Both the position numbers and the translations under genes were made by a program. From assembly GCA_014607495.2 (NCBI GenBank), contig CP053163.1, positions 5,746,716-5,810,715 of the forward strand: DNA of 64,000 nucleotides, written 5' to 3'. The notes under the pieces were generated by a model that was given only the letters and a program-made list of their open reading frames with translations, was not told where the DNA came from and made no database searches. This document shows positions 61,101 to 64,000 of the stretch, in pieces (positions within the stretch are counted from its first letter, which is position 1; every line of letters begins with the position of its first letter). Source of the stretch: Carposina sasakii (taxonomy: Eukaryota; Arthropoda; Insecta; Lepidoptera; Carposinidae).

Positions 61101-62069
61101 ACCTATAATCACACCTTTATCCCTTATGGGGTAGGCAGAGCATATAGGACCACATGGTGCCACTTCTGACCAATTTTGACTGTATAGTTGAGATATTGTA
61201 CAAGTTCGGTTAGTAGTGACTGGTGTCATGGTTACGTGGCTAACTTCAGTAATAAGAAAATATGTAAAACTATAATATTTGCCAAAAAGCTGTATACAAT
61301 ATAATTATTGAAGGCTCTAACAAAAATATGCAAAACCAGCATTTTCTACAATTTGTCAACTTACTCCATATGAAAGTATAATAAAACTTATAAGACTGGC
61401 CGGATCTTTAATCCATTCTTTCTTTTGTATATTGGTCCATATCTTATGACCAATAAATGTCAGTAATTCTGCCTTATCAATGCCCTTGAATGCTTCCACT
61501 GTATTCTTATTCATCAATGTTCCTTTAACATTTTGATAGTACTTTTCAGTATTTGGCACCCTAAAAAGTTTAAAATAAAATTCTTATTTTCGCAGGATTT
61601 TAAAGAAATACACAATATAATTTTGAAAAACCATGAATATAGCTATTATTAAATTACAATCTGTTGGACAACTATGTCACATAAAGCAGAGACGACAGTA
61701 CAGGTATGTAGACTAAAGGGGTAAACCAGAACCAGGCCACCACCCTGGTCTTTCCATTTTTTTTCTCCAAATTATTCTCAAGAAATTTATGAAAATTGCG
61801 ATTGACATTGGGTGCAGTAAAAGGAGCTCCATCGACTGGCTCATACTGTGAAATAAAACCAGAATTTCTTACCTATTGAACGACGGGCCGTCAACTTCCA
61901 ATACTGCATCGACATCAGACCGATATGTAAATCGACCAAAAACATGTTTTGTAGATTCCGCGAGCCTGTATACATCAATTTTTAATTCAGTCAGTGTATG
62001 CCAAAACGATGGATTTACGAACGATGAAAAGGGGACATATTGTATGATTTCGTCTTCCGAATCCGACAT
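49181..62069 (-). CDS. Atg7: Autophagy E1-like activating enzyme ATG7
   Basis: Cytosolic E1 that adenylates Atg8 and Atg12 and passes them to Atg3 and Atg10. Eleven exons, all GT-AG: 62069-61873, 61560-61365, 57478-57029, 56100-55994, 54996-54852, 54254-54096, 53377-53189, 52144-51971, 51244-51129, 49979-49691, 49219-49181. Total 2061 nt, 686 aa, close to the usual ~700. The N-terminal domain opens [20 protein letters not shown]. The nucleotide-binding GAGTLG is at 352-357, then [35 protein letters not shown], the [11 protein letters not shown] block, and the catalytic cysteine in [10 protein letters not shown] (C550). The tail ends in an acidic DDDDFDE. Intron 2 holds a piggyBac relic. Minus-strand AATAAA near 49075. 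Confidence 0.96.
50395..50883. mobile_element. 489-bp TIR element inserted in a SINE, TA target
   Basis: Terminal inverted repeats of about 35 bp; the inner 29 bases (50401-50429 against 50849-50877) are perfect. TA is at 50393-50394 and 50884-50885. Removing the element rejoins a SINE-like sequence matching the inverse of 39880-40045. No ORF of note. Confidence 0.82.
51333..51612 (+). repeat. SINE-like lepidopteran repeat, near complete
   Basis: Starts ctatacatatgtataataaa, contains ctgaaccgatttcgatgaaa, and ends gggcgtccactagta. In an Atg7 intron. Confidence 0.7.
52413..53026 (+). repeat. mosaic copy of the 41.1-kb repeat between 22-bp direct repeats
   Basis: Perfect 22-bp direct repeats at 52413-52434 and 53005-53026 bracket about 570 bp collinear with 41128-41890 but with many short gaps. 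Short words from the left flank (52307-52399) reappear inside in the same order. See findings. In an Atg7 intron; no exon affected. Confidence 0.75.
53949..54062 (+). repeat. tRNA-derived SINE, copy 1
   Basis: The head carries a perfect A box (tagctcagtgg) and B box (ggttcgattcc), with tail gaattttttccattt...ttattaataattttata. Shared in full with 60169-60283. The anticodon arm does not fold, so it is a SINE head and not a tRNA gene. In an Atg7 intron. Confidence 0.85.
55020..55560 (+). mobile_element. non-LTR LINE 3' fragment (R1/jockey-type end)
   Basis: Frames around 55280-55430 show the C-terminal motif of non-LTR pol ([17 protein letters not shown], then an AAHLLLRC cysteine motif), with frameshifts. 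Both flanks are degraded. Confidence 0.6.
55785..55885 (+). repeat. SINE-like repeat, 5' piece
   Basis: tatataataaaaatgtaacg, then ..gacctttatcaacgcaatag. A truncated member of the 51333 family. Confidence 0.6.
56533..56745 (+). repeat. SINE-like repeat, internally deleted
   Basis: Starts ctatacatataataaaaatg and ends gttggcgtccactag. The segment between gaaccgatttcgatg and ggcgtccact is missing. Confidence 0.65.
58832..59206. mobile_element. MITE with CAGGATG/CATCCTG ends, TA target
   Basis: A 375-bp inverted relative of the MITE at 1812-2185, with TA at 58830-58831 and 59207-59208. An unoccupied version of the flank is at about 63515-63600. Confidence 0.85.
59262..59522 (-). mobile_element. 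LINE 3' fragment with TGA repeats
   Basis: The minus strand encodes [20 protein letters not shown] and [11 protein letters not shown], a LINE pol C-terminal motif, followed by the tail shared with 63650-63780 and an ATG/TGATGA run. Confidence 0.7.
59550..59694 (+). repeat. SINE-like insertion with 17-bp target duplication
   Basis: Flanked by perfect 17-bp repeats beginning gcaacatataa at 59533-59549 and 59695-59711. Contains tcccaataatttgaggtcgg, a phrase typical of lepidopteran interspersed repeats. Confidence 0.7.
60169..60283 (+). repeat. tRNA-derived SINE, copy 2
   Basis: Same family as 53949-54062; the B box ggttcgattcc is intact and the A box degenerate. attaca at 60163-60168 and 60284-60289 is the target duplication. 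Removing the SINE restores the piggyBac motif DYNMYMGG. Confidence 0.9.
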
Positions 62070-62227
62070 ATTGCTGTAGGGTAATTAAAGTGGACAATTA
62101 TCGTTATATATTTGTGTATTTGTTAAAATTTAATTCAACAGCGCAACAAAAATCAATCGCAATGAATGAACTGCCACTGTCAAGTTTATGTCAAAAAAAT
62201 CAATAATAAAAATCAGCTGTAGCATTT

Positions 62228-62628
62228 TTTTTGTTTAGTTTATCCCGAAGGAAAGGCAAGGGGAACTAAGCCCATACAGCCATTGTCTTTAGTAAATGAT
62301 TTCTGAATTTATGATGGATGATAATGATGAATGGAAACGTCGGGAAAATCCTCAAGAACAAGTGTAAAGTTAGTCAAAATGAAAAATTATTGCAGAAACG
62401 ACTTACATGGGCCTATGAAGAGATCGTAATCCGGCTAAAGTTTTACTCGGCTTACCTGCGTATAAAACCATGCACACGCACTAGATTCACATCACAAGTA
62501 ATCAAAATATAACTCATCTACCAGAAAACATCACTTCACGGACACATGGAAGCCATTTACAAATAATGTTTAATTTTCACAAGAAAATTACACCTGCACC
62601 CTTCCAGCTTTTCCCGCCGAATCTCTTA
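62228..62628 (+). repeat. GGCGGGAAAAGC-family element, complete copy
   Basis: Runs gtttatcccgaaggaaagg ... cccttccagcttttcccgcc. Collinear and very similar to the right arm at 28288-28670. Sits about 160 bp upstream of the Atg7 start. Confidence 0.85.
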
Positions 62629-62869
62629 TTAGATCTGATTGTTATTGTAAAAAAATAAAAAGTAGGAGATTTGACAATAGGTATATGTCTAGTTTACCTG
62701 ATCTTCTATTCAGGTGATCTAGGATATCCATTTCTTTATTTATTATTGATTATTGTTATACACTATAGAAAAATATTTGCATACCTATACCTAGATGTTT
62801 AAGTGCTTGTCAATCTTCTTTTATAGTTATTATTTATACATATTCTATAAGTACATACATCTGTGTTCA

Positions 62870-63070
62870 CGTCTAGTAGGTAGTGACCATGCCTGCGACG
62901 CCATAGATCCTGGGTTCGAATCCCGGTAGGTGCAAACATTGATATGATGAATATCAATCTTTGTTTCCGAGTCATGGATGTTTCTATACTTATCTATGTA
63001 TTTATATACCATTGCTTAGTATCCACGACACAAGACCTTTTGGGCTTTGGAATACCAATCAGAGTCCGAG
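62870..63070 (+). repeat. tRNA-derived SINE of a second family
   Basis: B box gggttcgaatcccgg, followed by a body with gtcatggatgtttctatac and tagtatccacgacacaagac, as in many lepidopteran SINEs. Confidence 0.75.
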
Positions 63071-63265
63071 AATAATTGTTGTTTAGTTAGATAATTTTAT
63101 TTGTATTTATTGACAACAGCATATAACAGGATATAATAAAAATAGGACAACAGTTAGGTAATGATTTTGTTCCGTAATCTTTTGCTAAAGAGCGCCAATC
63201 TAACTGTCAACTCAGTTAGGGATGGGGCGCGTATTTAGTGATGTAACAACTCGATTCGCTACAAC

Positions 63266-63400
63266 CTTAGGGATCTTACTGTGGGACTAGGTTAATGGTT
63301 GTGTAGTGTGTGAATATTTGACATTTGTGAAATGGGTTAGCCAATACTGCACGATCGTAAAGGAGATCCAACAGCCTTCTTTAATACTTACCTAGGTATA
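63266..63400 (+). repeat. short interspersed repeat shared with the CSP region
   Basis: accttagggatcttactgtg matches 7534-7550, and gccaatactgcacgatcgta resembles 8228-8270, 8842-8885 and 12392-12440. Family unknown. Confidence 0.5.
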
Positions 63401-63499
63401 TCTAAAATGATGTGTGATCAATGCATAGCCTAAGGTACTGATCGTAAGAGACCTGAAACTTGGTGGGTGCATTCTTTGTATGTGGTGATATCTGAGGGT

Positions 63500-64000
63500 G
63501 ATAGCATATGATAAGAAAATAACTCGAGCTTACTAAAGTAAAATTTTACTAAAGGGCAAATATATATATCGTAAAGCCGTGTACGAAGTTTAGGAGGTAT
63601 CATATTGTCAGATTTATATACCAGCAAATGATTAAATAGGCCACAAGACAAAAGAGAAAAAGGACTAGGCTTCGAAACTTTACGTCTAACAATATGATGA
63701 TGATAATGATGACCTCGGACCGATTTCGGTCATGGCGACCACTTCTACTCCTAGATATTACTAACTTGGCGTTCATGCGCTCGGAGATGGCTTACATTTA
63801 TGTACATAGCCTATCTTCGCCCTGAACGCCCGCGCACACAGAGGACAGGTTAGTGCGCCATTATTGTAATTATAGATAATGGCAGCAGGAGGACGAGTCT
63901 TTAGTTCATCACGTTTAGCGTCAAGGTCAACTTGATGCTGCTCCTCGAACTCGTGTACTTGCTTCATCACCGTCCTGCGCCACTCTGGTCGCTGTGCTGC
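63500..64000 (-). mobile_element. LINE 3' end, running off the window
   Basis: The minus strand encodes a pol C-terminus with a zinc-knuckle-like CPLCARAFRAKIGYVHKC (63773-63970), then the untranslated tail with ATG/TGATGA repeats shared with 59262-59400. The 5' part lies outside the window. Confidence 0.7.

Overview
The window is nuclear DNA from an insect, most likely a moth or butterfly (Lepidoptera). Genes are split by short GT-AG introns. Five conserved eukaryotic genes or gene groups are recognisable: a chemosensory-protein (CSP) array, pygopus, mitochondrial ribosomal protein L2, Atg7 and one conserved-looking gene I cannot name. The spaces between are filled with lepidopteran-style repeats: RTE and jockey-like LINE ends, tRNA-derived SINEs, short elements whose ends read GCGGGCGTCCACTAG, TA-target MITEs, and a piggyBac relic. 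There are no bacterial operons or CRISPR arrays.

Left third (322-24888): two head-to-tail copies of a 12.28-kb unit (322-12604 and 12605-24888). Apart from a T14/T15 homopolymer I found no difference between them. Each unit carries five CSP loci, all on the minus strand. Here they are labelled D, C, B, A, E from high to low coordinate. A, B and D show the CSP cysteine spacing C-X6-C-X18-C-X2-C and the conserved phase-1 intron after the ..LK (or ..LR) motif. C has a shortened spacing, and E is an orphan first-half exon. A, B and the outer D also have a separate upstream mini-exon that codes only for Met-Gln (ATGCAG, then a GT donor). The duplication breakpoint lies in intron 1 of D, so only the right-hand D (D') keeps its start exon.

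Middle (25-42.9 kb): a hAT-like relic; a large inverted repeat with a jockey-like LINE in one arm; a two-exon gene of unknown function (29029-30334, +); a long AT-rich stretch that is probably convergent 3'UTR; pygopus (36749-38846, -) with a complete C4HC3 PHD finger; then a repeat-rich spacer with a broken DDE transposase that is itself interrupted by a foldback MITE.

Right (42.9-64 kb): mRpL2 (42927-48151, +, six exons, 295 codons) and Atg7 (62069-49181, -, eleven exons, 686 codons) are convergent. Every exon junction I placed keeps frame. Their introns hold most of the young repeats: a 5'-truncated RTE LINE with a 14-bp target duplication in mRpL2 intron 5, and in Atg7 intron 2 a 3.3-kb piggyBac relic bounded by TTAA that contains at least four later insertions. 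At 52.41-53.03 kb, in an Atg7 intron, a repeat copy looks like a consensus mixture of insertion and no-insertion haplotypes. The window ends in the 3' part of another LINE.

All identifications come from reading translated motifs and splice signals; no database search was run.
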